The position numbers and the translations under genes were made by a program. A DNA stretch of 64,000 nt, taken from Ipomoea triloba (taxonomy: Eukaryota > Streptophyta > Magnoliopsida > Solanales > Convolvulaceae). Shown piece after piece: positions 33,869 through 45,996 of this stretch; position 1 is the first letter of the stretch, and each line of letters opens with the position of its first letter. The DNA lies in contig NC_044925.1 in assembly GCF_003576645.1 (NCBI RefSeq), forward strand, positions 20,755,113 to 20,819,112, given 5' to 3'. The notes under the pieces were generated by a model. It saw only the letters and a program-made list of their open reading frames with translations, made no database searches and was not told the DNA's origin.

Positions 33869-34990
33869 TGTCTATTTAAACATTTTCCATCTAATTGCAT
33901 TCTTGCCGGACAAGGTTTTCCACGAGGTATCACAATAGTTGTTGCGAATCAGGACAGCTATAAGCAGAAAAGGTTAAAGAACAGAACGACGTACGTTTTC
34001 AAATATTAGGAGCTCAATTAACTTAATCATACATATATGCTTTACTTAGGATTTTCTACGCAAGCAAAATACCAACTGAAAACAAATGAAGGCATATACA
34101 AATGGTCCAATAGGGTAAATCAATGCCGTACTTTCTCTGTAATTTCTATTGGAAATAAAATATTTTACTTTGTATATATTATCCCGGGAAGACTTTCTTA
34201 GTTCACAAGATATTGCTATTTAATTCAAACAAGCGTACGGAGGAAATGGGGGATGGAAAGAACAAACCACTTGTCTCCAAAACCACTAGTAGATTTGCTA
34301 TATATCTATTCCCAAATCTTTGTACACGGACAAATTTGGATCTTATCCGTTGATTAGACTCTTGTCATTTTGTCAATTTGTCCACGATTATTACATAAAA
34401 AGATTTTATTTTAAAATTTACCGAGTCACAAGACAGATATCATCAAAAACACAATTTCTTGTAAAAGTTATAGGGTTCGTTTCATGTAAAATCAAAATTT
34501 ATTCATTTTTAGTGATTTAGAAGAGTTTCATTTTACAAAAGCACAAAAAAAAAAATCACTTTATCGTAAGTAAGAACACATTTCGAAATAGGGGTGGAAT
34601 GCCTAAAAATGTTGAGCACTAAGTTAAAATTTAATGAAAAAAAATTCAAAGGTGAGTAGAATATATAGGTATAGGTAGAGATTTATTTTTTGGTGTAACT
34701 GAGGGTAGACACAAGGACTAATCGTCTCGCTGAATTATAGACATCTCTAAGGGTGGAACAGCTGGCATAGAAATTTAGATCTGCTCCACACCCAAGACCA
34801 AGGATCAATATCTTAACGTTTGGTTAAGAATGGACGAGTCTCTTCCACATAATCACACCCCAGTTATAGGCCAGGTATATAGGTAGAGATGCATATGAAT
34901 GAAGTGTCCATAAAAATAAAATATAGTATTATATAGGTGATATGAAATCAGGGATGGCTGGACTCTTCTTCCTTTGCCTGTAAGCCAACA
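33869..34990. other. Non-coding stretch, probably upstream of a microRNA gene
   Basis: No gene or repeat was recognised. The last part (34960-34999) precedes the TATA box of the hairpin locus. Confidence 0.5.
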
Positions 34991-35004
34991 GACAAACTGG
35001 TGCA

Positions 35005-35013
35005 TATAAATAG
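35005..35013 (+). promoter_or_regulatory. TATA box of microRNA locus 1
   Basis: TATAAATAG sits in the context GCATATAAATAGAGA, identical to the box upstream of the minus-strand hairpin at 50.7 kb. It lies about 130 bases before the hairpin. Confidence 0.7.
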
Positions 35014-35023
35014 AGATATGATC

Positions 35024-35026
<3 letters not shown>

Positions 35027-35067
<41 letters not shown>
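35027..35067. repeat. (AT)n microsatellite
   Basis: A pure AT run between the TATA box and hairpin, probably in or just before the transcribed leader. Confidence 0.96.
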
Positions 35068-35072
<5 letters not shown>

Positions 35073-35144
35073 AGATTTGAAAGAATAAAATGAAGATGAG
35101 GGAGGGGGAATGAAATGAAGGTAGCTAATTAATTAAGTGGATAT

Positions 35145-35252
35145 CCAGTGGCGAATGAGCTCTCTCCCTCTTCGTTGCTGCTTGGTGGAGCTAGCTTAGC
35201 TTAGCTTCGCTTGGGTAGCTATAGAGCGGGGATAGAGCTTATTCATCTCTGG
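35145..35252 (+). ncRNA. miR1446-like hairpin, copy 1
   Basis: The 5' arm CCAGTGGCGAATGAGCTCTC (35145-35164) and following TCCCTCTTCGTT pair with the 3' arm ending AGCTTATTCATCTCTGG (35236-35252), with scattered mismatches and G-U pairs and a long terminal loop. The candidate mature core TGAGCTCTCTCCCTCTT (35156-35172) differs from the 58.8-kb copy at three positions. The sequence after the 3' arm, GGCTTTCCCACTTT, is conserved with the 50.6-kb copy. This copy is less perfectly paired than copy 3 and could be diverging. Confidence 0.7.
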
Positions 35253-35390
35253 CTTTCCCACTTTTTCTATTACATGCAGACACCTACTGCTTCACCTGCA
35301 ATCTTGAACCCATAAGGTAAAGTAGTGTGATTCTTAAATTAGAAATTTAAGACAATTAAATACATCTTCTTATTATATATCTTATCAATT

Positions 35391-35395
<5 letters not shown>

Positions 35396-35448
<53 letters not shown>
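35396..35448. repeat. (AT)n microsatellite
   Basis: A pure AT run downstream of the hairpin. Confidence 0.96.
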
Positions 35449-35451
<3 letters not shown>

Positions 35452-35492
35452 CATGAAACAGCGTTTCAAATCTATACTAGCTTCATTGGAAT

Positions 35493-35828
35493 TCCTTCTT
35501 TAGCGGGTTGGGTTAACGAATGGCTAGTTGATAGCATTAGCGGGTTGTAGAAAGATATTTGGTAAGTAAGTATTAGTTGATAGCTGATTACATGTAAAAT
35601 GAGTTTTATTTAAGGGTATAATTTATTTTCTTAAAAGGCTGATCAAAAAAGCTGTTTTGAGCATCCTTTTTGAATTTTAGCATTTTGGCATTTTTATATT
35701 AATAAGTTGTAACAAAAAACTGATTAACCAAATACTCATATGGGATGTTTAACCAAGTGAAACGGCTAATAGTGGTTAGACAATGCAAAATTGGCTGATA
35801 AGCTAATTATGTTGCCAAACAGGCCGGG
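35493..35828. mobile_element. CCTGTTTGG-type MITE, diverged copy
   Basis: TTAGCGGGTTGTAGAAAGAT and the right end TGCCAAACAGGCC match the neighbouring copy at 35845. Confidence 0.65.
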
Positions 35829-35844
35829 CTACATATATAGCTTT

Positions 35845-36149
35845 GGCCCTGTTTGGTAAATGGCTGTTGGATGTTTGGGTTAGAAGGTATAATTGTTAAT
35901 AACATTAGTTGATTGTAGAAAGTTGTTTGATAAATTAGCTGTTAGGTGATAGTTGTTTGGTATAATTTCTTTTCTCAAAAAGCTAATTGAAAATGCTACT
36001 TTGAGTAGCCTTTTGAATTTTAGCATTTTGGAGTTACAAAAAGCTTATTAATCAAACACTTATATTGATTTTTTAACCAAGTCAAACAACTAAAAGTGGT
36101 CAAATAATCCAAAATTGGCTGATAGGAGGATTATTTACCAAACAGGGCC
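35845..36149. mobile_element. CCCTGTTTGG MITE, best-preserved copy
   Basis: The ends GGCCCTGTTTGGTAAAT and ATTTACCAAACAGGGCC form perfect 17-bp inverted repeats. The element is flanked by TTT on both sides, which may be a 3-bp target duplication. Non-coding. Confidence 0.85.
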
Positions 36150-37030
36150 TTTATCTTGTTGATAATTAAAGAGTATTGCTACACCTACTATCAATTTCCC
36201 AACAATAATTCTCTCTTATACTCAATGATGTGTTATCGATTAGGTATTTTTATCACGTGGACCCTTAAAAAGTGTTTACATCAAGAGTTTGAGCGAGGGA
36301 GAAATAATTGAAAGTAACAATTGAGAGTTCATGTCATGTTTTTCTCTTAAATATTAGTATAATACTTTAATTTGTATTCTCTCCATCTTAAAAGCATTAT
36401 CCTTTTGATTGAACATATAGATTTAGGACTGTACATTAATGTATTGATTGAATGATATATTTTTATTTTAACAGATAATACACATGCACACAATACAAAC
36501 TTTTCTTCTTATTTTTGCTCATAATAAATGTTAGGTATTTTGAGATATATTTTATTTCATAATGTACATTTACCTCTAATATGTCAATAAAATTCTTTTT
36601 ATTCATTGCTGATTACTCTGAATTAGCTGCCCCACTTAAAGTTCAAAAATTGATTTACTTATTAATCAAATATAAAAGAAATGTACACATCAAATATATT
36701 ATCACATGAATCAGCAGTTTTTGTATGGTTAATTTTTTCCTTTTTGACATTTTATTTTAAATCTTAATATGATGTGACAAATAGTGATTAATAGGGGTGA
36801 TTTTTGTATAGTAGGAGTGTATAGCATTACTTATAATAAATAACATTTAAAAAAATATTTTTCCTATACTTGGCAAGAAAGACAACAATATACGAGCAAG
36901 ATATGGTTGACCACTCAATATAATAAGGGAATTATATTGAGGAAAGAATTTATGGAAAGATTAATAAACTACTCTGTATGATAGTTGCATTAATGTTGCT
37001 AGAGCATTTCAATATAATTAAATTACAAAT
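36150..37030. other. AT-rich stretch
   Basis: 36180-36370 resembles the unit duplicated at 37690-38017 (ATTTTTATCACGTGGACC then TTTACATCAAGAGTTTGAG), another dispersed repeat. No gene seen. Confidence 0.5.
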
Positions 37031-37689
37031 GGGTGTTTGGCAATAAGTTGTTAGCGGACTGTCATGGGTTAGCAGGTTTGACTAGCTAGCTGATAGTATT
37101 AGTTGGTTGTAGAAAGATGTTTGATAAATTAGTAGCTAGTTACTCATAGCTGATTGCATACAAAATGATTTTTAAGGGTATCATATATTTTTCAAAAAGC
37201 TGATAAAAAAAGAGTTGCTTTGAACATGTTTTTTGAATTTATGGGGCGTTTGGTTTGAGGGAATTTGAATTTCATTCCCACCTAATTCCAAAGGCAACTA
37301 CATTATATTTCTTAGTTTGGTTGGAGGGAATTGCAATTCCTTCATTTTCGTGGAATCAGAATCTCATGCCCCCTTTGAGATTTTAATTCCATGGATTTTA
37401 GGAAGAAAAAAAAGAGTCATAAGACAAAATTACCCCTCCATTTTTTTAACCTAAAATTAATGTCTGACCTTCCCTTCTAAATGATAGCGTATATTATTAT
37501 TCGACTACTATAGAGAACTCCGTTCCTGAGCAATAATCATTCTAGGCTAACCTTAATACAATATGTTTTCTTAAAACTCTCAAAGATTTAAATTTGATCT
37601 GTATATATAGCATATTTGCCTACATTTTGAAGAACAAAATTTTGAATTTAATATGTTATATTTTTTGGGTGTTTGAATATGCAAAGAGT

Positions 37690-38017
37690 TATACTACATG
37701 TACTCTCAAATTTTACTCTCTCACTTTTACTTCCTAATGTGGCAAATAAGGATTAGATATTTTCATCATGTGGGTCCAAGGATAGATGTCTACATCAAAA
37801 GTTTGTGAGAGGGAATACAAATTGGGAGTATGAAATGGGATTGGAGTCCATGTACTATATTTACTCCTAAATTCTACTTCCTCACTTTTACTCTCTGAGG
37901 TGGCAAATAAGGATTGGATATTTTCATCATGTGGGTCCCAGGATAGGTGTTTACATCAAAAGTTTGTGAGAGGGAGTATATGTTGGAGTATGAAATGGGA
38001 GTCCATGTAGTATTTTC
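37690..38017. repeat. Direct duplication of a 165-bp dispersed repeat
   Basis: AGGATTAGATATTTTCATCA followed by TGTGGGTCC...AAAAGTTTGTGAGAGGGA occurs at about 37750 and again at about 37910, both preceded by TTTACTCTCTCACTTTTAC-like sequence. Confidence 0.88.
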
Positions 38018-38064
38018 GGGAAAGAAATGCGTCCAAGAGATACTTGTCATATAAGATGATGATG

Positions 38065-38066
<2 letters not shown>

Positions 38067-38108
<42 letters not shown>
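38067..38108. repeat. (TAA)n microsatellite
   Basis: About 14 TAA units, the insertion target of the MITE and Helitron that follow. Confidence 0.97.
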
Positions 38109-38814
38109 GAGTTAATTCCAGAAATAGTTTTTCGACCATTGACTTTTACCAATTTTTACCCTCGACTTTTAAGTTTACCAAAGTTGGTCCTTTAACTATT
38201 AATTTTGTATTTTTGTACCAACTTTGGTCATTCTGTTAAATCTATGCTAAATAGGTGTTAAAATTGAGGGCAAAAATGTAAACCAAATATTTTAACCTTT
38301 CTTATTTACTTTGTTTCTCCTCCTAGTGGTGCCCTTTTCTACCATTTTTGCTATCAAATAATAATAATAATTAAAAAAACATCTAATACAACAATAAAAT
38401 ATACAATAACACTCCACATCCAGTTAGAGAATTTACAAAAAAAAAAAAAAAAATTATTACGGAGTATATATTGCATTGCAGTAAACCAAAAAAAAAATCA
38501 AAAAAAAATATACAAAAAAAAATTGATTTCTTGAAACAATTTAACATAAAATGTAAAAAAATAAATATATTGACTCACATTGTTCCCTATATAATCTTGC
38601 GATGGAAGAGGGGAAACAAAGTGAAGAAGAAAGGTTAAAATATTTAGTTTTACATTTTTGCCATCTATTTTAACACCTATTTAACATAGATTTAACAAAA
38701 GAATCAAAATTGGTACAAAATTAATAGTTAAGGGACCAACTTTGATAAAATTAAAAGTCGAGGACAAAAATTAATAAAAGTCAATAGTCGAAGGACTATT
38801 TATGAAATTAACTC
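38109..38814. mobile_element. MULE-like MITE, GAGTTAATTCC type
   Basis: GAGTTAATTCCAGAAATAG and CTATTTATGAAATTAACTC are inverted ends with about 170-base imperfect arms. The 9-bp TAATAATAA lies on both sides (38100-38108, 38815-38823), although the target is itself a TAA repeat. Non-coding. Confidence 0.85.
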
Positions 38815-38823
38815 TAATAATAA

Positions 38824-39031
38824 TCTATACTATTAATTAGCTATTAATTAAGCAATTATTCGTTGGAATTCAAACAAGGATAACATCAGAAAACATAATC
38901 GATCCAAAACATATCTTCAATTGAACTATATAATATTTGATGTTATAATTTATATAATTATATATCAATCCAAATATTCTTAATATATTATAACAAATCC
39001 ATTCCGTGCATCGCACGGGTGAAAATACTAA
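38824..39031 (+). mobile_element. Short non-autonomous Helitron (208 bp)
   Basis: It begins TCTATACTATTAATTAG (5' TC) and ends with the hairpin CCGTGCATCGCACGG then GTGAAAATACTAA (CTRR), lying between A and T with no target duplication, as Helitrons do. The interior is AT-rich and non-coding. Confidence 0.88.
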
Positions 39032-39331
39032 TAATAATAATAACAACAACAACAATGGGCATTTGGTACTTTATACGACTTATTCCCTTTCAATTCCATG
39101 TATACTAAACATTGAAATTGAAATTCCCAATAATTTTATTCCTGCAAACCAAACACTGGAATTTAAACTCCTACTTTATTCCCACATTATTCTTTTCCCA
39201 TGAAATTACAATTTTTTTCCCACATAATTCATTCCACCAACCAAACGCTTTTTAATATGTTGGATTAATAAGTTGTTACAAAAGTTAACTAACCAAACAT
39301 TTGTATTAGCTGTTTAACCAAATCAAATAGG

Positions 39332-41073
39332 GAATAAAATTCATTGAAGGCTGAGATCGAGATCTGATTTGAGGATGAAAGCCACGTCACATTCGTATGC
39401 ATAGAACCGAAGATATATACATTTTTTTACCATTGTTATTTTTTTTTTCTTTTTTTTTTTTTTTGAAAAGACCATTGTTATTTGTTAAAATCAATGATTA
39501 TTTAAAATTAATTTCCAAATTAGTCCTAATAATAGGAATAAGACAATTTGGATATATATTGTTTTCGTTCATACAAATTGCCCAAGGAAGACACTTATAC
39601 TCAAGCTAATATAGACCTTGAGCCTATTACATTCACCGAAACACAATTATCAATTCTTAAGTGGGACAAAAATATATCATACAATTTATGAGTGGGCAAT
39701 AATTAATTTTAATGACACTCAGCTGACACTTGAACATGATCTATATATGCATATGCATGTACAAATTAAAAGGGGAGTTTTGCACTATCTCTCTAGGGAA
39801 TTGCTCAACATAAAAAACGGTTAGAGAAATGTGTTATCGATTATGTATAAACCAATTCATCTCTCTTTCCAAAATAAAAAAAAAAATTAAAAAAAATCTC
39901 TACTCATCATGAATATTGAACGTGCTCGGCTATCAATTTACATGGCTTAGCAAATGTTTTGGGTGAGGTTGTGTTTCCTTACAAACAAAATACTACAACT
40001 TTTAACTCAGCAGTTCGGATTAATCGGTAAACAATTAAACTACTAATGCAACTGCACAATTGAAATCTTAGAACTCTTAATCGACACGAGGTGAATCAAG
40101 ATTAATCACATAGTAATAAAGATATTAGATGTCATATATTGAAAAGTGACAATTTTTAATTCATACCATATAGTTAAAGGATTGTAACTTAGTCTTTGAA
40201 ATTTTTTTTATCGAAAGCATTAAAGTAATAGAGAAGTGTTCTTTCACTAGATCAAAGGGTCATGAGAGTATGTGTACTTGATTTTCCTTTTCTTAAAAAA
40301 AAAAAAAGAAAAGAAAAACAAACAAACAAGCAAAAAAACAAAAGCAAAAAAAAAAAGGCTGAAAAGTTTAAAGGGACAATGGAAAAATATGGGAATTTAT
40401 TTTATATTATCATAAAAAGATATAAATAAATAATTAAAATGTGTCATGTTTCAATTAAGCTAGACGGATTAATGTCGTTACTCCACAAGCTTTGGTATAC
40501 TTTGGGGTTTTATAATATGATACTTTCGTGGTGTGTTAAAAAGGAGTGCCACCATCATAGACTACGTGGCCTTGTCATGAAGCAAATAATGGTACGTTCC
40601 TCAGCTCATTCTACACAATATTTTTTTTTGGCACAACTGCTTTTCAGCTTTTTTCCCATTTATTAATCTTTATAATAAACAATTACTTTCACTTTTTAAC
40701 TCCATAATTATTATTATTTTTTTTGAGAATAACTCCATAATTATTAAGGAGTGTTTTGGATTAAACATTAGAATCAAAATCATAATTATATTGAAATAAA
40801 ATACTAAGTTAATTGTAATGAGTTTAAATGGAAGCAATCTCATTGTTTGATAGAAAATACAAATTGAAATTAAAATAAATAAATATATAATACACACACA
40901 TATAACTTCTATATTGAATGTATGGACAATAATCCTTTTTTTTTCTTCCACGTTTTTTATTTCATTGTTTAAAAGTATGGGGAAAAAATGGTAATATATG
41001 TTTTATGATTATTAAAGGATTTGAATCTAATAACTGGATATAAGGAAACAAATATAGTAATGAGTATCAAATT

Positions 41074-41075
<2 letters not shown>
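39332..41075. other. AT-rich stretch, nothing recognised
   Basis: Poly-T at 39440-39466, A-rich tracts at 40295-40360, and no gene, RNA or clear element ends. Confidence 0.5.

Positions 41076-41128
<53 letters not shown>
41076..41128. repeat. (TA)n microsatellite
   Basis: A pure TA run directly adjoining the left end of the next element. Confidence 0.96.
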
Positions 41129-41130
<2 letters not shown>

Positions 41131-41546
41131 GTTGTAAAAATCACGCCTAGGTGCTAGGCGGTGGCTAGCCATCTAGAATTTCGGCGAAATCGTAGTTCTA
41201 GGCGGCCTAGGCGCCGACTAGGTCACAGTGGACTAGGCGGCCTAAGCATGCATCTAGGCTACCGGTTAGCTATTTAGTGAAATAATCCTAAATTGTTCAA
41301 ATCGGTCGCAAACTCCGAAAATGTAATAAAAAATTTTGAAATCATGTACTCTAATATTAATACTTTGTGAGTTGTGACTTTGTGTTATGTTTTGATTCTT
41401 TAAATCTTTATATAATTTACAATTATAGATAGTTTAGTAGTAGTAGTAGCAGTAGCAGCAGCAGCAGTAGCGGCAGCAGCGGTAGCAGCAGCAGCAGCAG
41501 TAGCAGTAGCAGTAGCAGGAGGAGTAGCAGTAGCAGGAGGAGTAGG

Positions 41547-41578
<32 letters not shown>

Positions 41579-42517
41579 CAGAAGCAAAAGCAGCAGTAGT
41601 AGGAGTAGTAGTAGTAGTATTTATATATTTTGTTAAATATTTTTACATAATCTTAATATAATCTTTCAAGAGAAGTCAAAATAAGATTTATAATTCGATA
41701 TTGTAATAATATGATCAGAGTACTCAAAATAAGATTTGTAACTTTAAATTGTATTAATATGACCGGAGACCAAAGTAGTCGAAATACTATTAAAAACTTT
41801 CAATTCATATTTATTTATTTATTTATTTATTACAAATTTTTTTATTAAAAAAAAACCAAGGAGAAGCATCCACCAACACGGACAACCAGTGGTTGTCTTC
41901 CTTCTTCACGAAAACGGCCATGGTCGCCGTCTTCCAGATCTGGACCTCAATATATGAGGTCCAGATATGAAAATCTAGAGTTCCAAATGGCCATGGCTGT
42001 CTCTAGTGGTCATATTATTATGGTTACAAGCATGGTTGCAGTAGGCGCTAGGCGCTAGTCGGGCGGTAGACTAGCACCTAGCGCCTAAGCGGTCTAGGCG
42101 GCGCCTAGGCGGTACCTAGGCGGTTCTAGGCGGCAACCTATAAAAACTAAAAATTAATTCATGTGTGTGGGTGTATGTCATATATTATATTATATATATT
42201 ATATATATATATATCTCTTACTTCTCTTACTCATATAAATAAATAAATTTAAATATATATAAATATAATAATAAAATTAACAGACCGACTCGCTCGAGTT
42301 AACTCGGCTAACTCTGTCGAGTTGGGCGAGTTAACTCGGGCAAATTCGGCCCAGTCGGCCGCCAACTCGGCCTAATCGGCCGAATTAGGCGCTAGGCGGC
42401 CTCCTAGGCGGCCGGCCACCTAGGCGGACGCCTAGGGAGCAATTCGCCTCGGTATAGGAGCGCCTAGCGCCTAGGCGGGTGCCTAGGCGGCCTAGGCGGG
42501 AATTTTTGCAACAGTGG
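41128..42517. mobile_element. Inverted-repeat element rich in GCCTAGGCGG
   Basis: The left end TGTTGTAAAAATCACGCCTAG pairs with the right end CTAGGCGGGAATTTTTGCAACA. The subterminal regions hold dozens of GCCTAGGCGG/GGCGCCTAG motifs; a cluster at 42040-42140 may be the end of a second nested copy. A hAT-like MITE is likely. No coding region. Confidence 0.8.
41436..41620. repeat. (AGC/AGT/AGG)n trinucleotide array
   Basis: About 60 imperfect AGx trinucleotides, with several pure CAG runs, inside the preceding element. It could code poly-Ser or poly-Ala but has no gene context. Confidence 0.95.
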
Positions 42518-44040
42518 TTACAAGTTACAAATCTTATTTCCACTATTCTGGTCATATTATGTTTATTTTTCGTTAAATACTTTTATATCATTTATTTTAT
42601 TTTTATGTATTTATATGTTTGGTTCAATATTATTTATACAAGTTCTATATTATATTATTTTTTGTTAAAGTTTGAGTATTTTTTTTTTATCAGTAATTAA
42701 CCTCTTTAATTTGTCATGAGCAAAAATTTAATATAATCTAGGGTACCTTATAGGTTAGAAAACACATTCAATATCTTTGTTTTTGTTTTTGTTTTTTTTT
42801 TTTTTTTTTTGGTTGGTCGGGATAAAGTGATATGATTTAAACGCAAGCTTATGATCTAAAAATGAATTTAACTTATTTAAGACCGAGTTAGCTACAACTC
42901 AGATCCCATATCTAAGGCTTTAGGTAATGTATGAAAGTATGAATTGAACGAACTAACTTAGACAGTTGTGAATACTTCATTATTAAATTAATTTTGAATA
43001 TATCGGGCCACCAAGGTAAAGATGCCATAAGGTTAAAAGATTCTTTATTTAATTAAACACCTTTCTAGCATGCATGATCTCTAATAATTATTGAAAATAA
43101 CTTTATCTTAATTCAACATGTCCCACTATCTTTTAACATAATAGAATTTATTAATATATTGAGATGATATACTTTACTTCAATACAATGGGTGCATCTTG
43201 TTTCATTTATCCAATATGCTTCTATTCTTCTCCAATATGCTATAGAGTATAGACTATGGATGGTAATAATGCTAACTAAAAGTCAACCATTAAAGGGGTA
43301 TTATGTTCCACGTTTATATATATTCCAGGCTTAAGATAAGATCAGATTATGTTACTATATTGGAAAATTGTTCTCTCACTCATGAACACTGCACAACCTC
43401 AAAATAGATTAGGAATATTGGATTCTTATTTATGTGGAATGTCTTGACAACATTATATTGTTCCTTGGCCCTTCGAGTGTTATTGGAAGTAAAGTAATTT
43501 ACATATATTCCTTTCCTTTCCTTTAATTTGATATGAAATTGCTGTTGAGATCAATGGGAAGATAGAAAATGGATTACATATTCCTTTCAAAAAAAAAATG
43601 GATTTACATATATTCGAAAATTTGATCTGTTCAAGCATTCACAAATCACATTGCCTAACTTATTAGTTTTTCAACATTTACCTCAGCTAAGTCAATCAGA
43701 CGGTTGACTTGTAATCATCAGGTTTCAAGTTCAGTTTATTAGATTTCTTAGTTTAAATAGCCAATCATGAACAAGCTAAAGACTTTGTGGTTGGGTGGTA
43801 AGTGGTAACTATGATTTGTAGGTCTAATTTTAAAATTCAAATTTAGAATTAGAAAACTCATGTTTATAAGTTATAAGTTTATTCCTTCAACTTGATACTA
43901 ATAATTTTAAATTTATTATATAATTCATTTTCTGATTTGTTAGTTAATTTCTAAGTTATTTCCAAATTTAAGAAAATATATAATTTAGTTAATGTTCATT
44001 TTTTATTTCTAATTTTTAAATTATATATGAATGTTAATTT
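42518..44040. other. AT-rich stretch with weak repeat traces
   Basis: Poly-T at 42791-42811. A tRNA-like block at about 43684-43740 (GACGGTTGACTTGTAATCATC then GGTTTCAAGTTCA) may be an old SINE. No gene. Confidence 0.5.
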
Positions 44041-44047
44041 ATTAGAG

Positions 44048-44560
44048 AGCAAATACCACTTTTGGTCCCACGACTATTAGAGAAATGACAATTTTGGTCC
44101 ACATGTTTAATTTCTACCAATTTTGGTCCCACGACTATTGTTTTAGTACCAATTTTTGGTCCCACAACTACTATTTTAGTGCCAAAATTCATCGCACCGG
44201 TCACCCATCCGTTTAAAACATGCCAAAATCTAAAATTTTTAAAGGTATTTTCGTCCTTAATTTTCAACTCAATATCCCAATTTGAGCATGAATAAAGATA
44301 TTTAAGCCCTAAAATCAATCAAAATTCATAGTTTTCCTCCTCAAATTAAGGTAAAATGAGGAGGCAAACTATGAATTTTGATTGATCTTAGGACTTAAAT
44401 CCATTTATTCATGCTCAAATTGGGATATTAAGTTGAAAATGACAAAAATACCCTTAACAATTTTAGATTTATGCACGTTTTAAACGGATGGGTGACCGAC
44501 ACGATGAATTTTGGCACTAAAATAATAGTTGTGGATGAAAATTGGTACTAAATCATGATA
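44048..44560. mobile_element. Long foldback (hairpin) element
   Basis: The arms 44165-44345 and 44347-44527 are inverted copies at high identity around a near-zero loop (AATTTGAGCATGAATAAAGA against TTTATTCATGCTCAAATT). The left end CAAATACCACTTTTGGTCCC resembles the MULE MITEs. The right outer arm is deleted. RNA from it would fold into a stem of about 180 bp. Confidence 0.85.
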
Positions 44561-44806
44561 TTAATTTCCATGTAATCTATTCTGAAATATTTTAGAAAAC
44601 TAAATCATGACATTTTATTAGCAAATATTGATATTAATCTCATTTATTAAGTAAATATAATGCAAATTATATATACAAAAATTGATAGAAAAAGTCATTG
44701 TCAACACTTTTGTTATTATATAAATATAGATATGAACTATTTTGATATATTAAAATATCCTTTACTTTCTGTTGCATTAAACGAAATTTTTAACTTCTCC
44801 ACTAAT

Positions 44807-44915
44807 AATGCCAAAGACCTTGTGATCTAGTGGCACCCAATTGCACCCCCATGGGAGGGGTGGGTTCGAGCCTAAGTGGAGTCTTGTAATAGAGTCAACA
44901 GTACTTTAAAAAAAA
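44807..44915 (+). mobile_element. SINE copy with clear target duplication
   Basis: A-box region GACCTTGTGATCTAGTGGCA, B-box GGTGGGTTCGAGCC, and A-rich tail. Target duplication AACTTCTCCACTAAT at 44792-44806 and 44916-44930. Internally shortened body. Confidence 0.92.
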
Positions 44916-45124
44916 AACTTCTCCACTAATTGGTATACACTGTATCCACACCATACTCATATATGGAAACTATCAACAAAAATTTAATGAAGGTTTTATA
45001 ATATTTAATTTAATTTATTAATATTCTATTAAATTTAGCCATGTACATTAAAGTTAGGTTTATCATTATATAAAACAAATATTATAAACATAGTACAAGT
45101 TGAATGTTATTAAACATGATATAC

Positions 45125-45983
45125 TGTTTAATCGTCGGGTGGTGGTGGACGTAACATGCCCACTGTGTCATGCCCATGCAGAAACTCTTGACCATTTGAT
45201 GAAGGACTATGCATGTGTTGTACCTCTCTGGCAGACAATTATGAACGACCACACCCCGGATTTTGGAGAGGACTGTGTAGCTTGGCTCTCCAACGTTTTA
45301 TCACATGGTGAGTCCTCCGTTAAGCTTCGTGCTGTTGCGATTTGGTGGTGCATTTGGAGGGCACGAAATGAAACTGTTTGGAATAATAAGCCTTGGCAAT
45401 TAACGAATGTTGTGCAGGAGGTATATCGCAGCTTAGAAGCTTGGCAGGGGTTGGAAGGTGTTTCGTCGGTTTCGGGTGAAGTCTCGCATACTATGCAGAC
45501 TGGTGGTCCTAACCAGGCTGATGTTTTTAAAGTCTATGTCGATGCAGCAGTGTACTCAGAGGTTAATCTTGCTTTTTTTGGCTGCTTGATTGTGAATTCA
45601 TCTGGAGATTATGTAGCTGCCCGAAATGGTCCTCTGCGTTGCATGGATGATGTACACCTAGCTGAGGCTTTGGCAATCAAAGAAGCACTCTCATGGGTTA
45701 AAGATGAAGGATACACCAAGATTAAGCTCTGTGTGTTTTATGCTCAATGGCTCAGGGATTGATTGGTCTTATGCTGGTTGTGCTATAAGTACATGCAATG
45801 ACTTATGTCGACACTTTGAATCAGTGTCGTTTGATTTTGTTCCTAGATCAGTGAATAAGTGCGCTCATGCTTTAGCTAGAGCGGCTAGTTCGCAAACTGG
45901 TCCTAATCGTTAGATTTCATCTATTCCCGCTTGTATTGAACATTTACTTTAATGAAAGTTTGCTGATTTGTTTTCAAAAAAAA
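45125..45983 (+). pseudogene. 5'-truncated LINE: zf-RVT and RNase H domains
   Basis: The frame from 45125 reads RRVVVDVTCPLCHAHAETLD (zinc-binding zf-RVT tail of a plant LINE ORF2), WWCIWRARNETVW, then an RNase H domain (KVYVDAAV, AEALAIKEALSW). A frameshift near 45750 moves the rest, including FVPRSVNKCAHALARAA, to another frame, ending at about 45913. An A-tail precedes the target duplication AAACATGATATAC (45112-45124 and 45984-45996). The reverse transcriptase is absent. It is dead on arrival through 5' truncation. Confidence 0.92.
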
Positions 45984-45996
45984 AAACATGATATAC

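Larger units (their letters stand above)
37243..39250. mobile_element. hAT-like element (GGGGCGTTTGGTT...AACCAAACGC)
   Basis: The ends GGGCGTTTGGTTTGAGGGAA and TTCCACCAACCAAACGCTT are inverted. Both subterminal parts carry ATTCC/GGAAT-rich motifs. It hosts later insertions: a tandem repeat, a MULE MITE and a Helitron. The target duplication is unclear. Confidence 0.7.
37031..39331. mobile_element. CCCTGTTTGG-type MITE split by a 2-kb insertion
   Basis: The left half (37031-37242, GGGTGTTTGGCAATAAGTTG) and right half (39251-39331, TTGGATTAATAAGTTG...) join into the usual family sequence once the 37243-39250 insert is removed. Confidence 0.7.
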
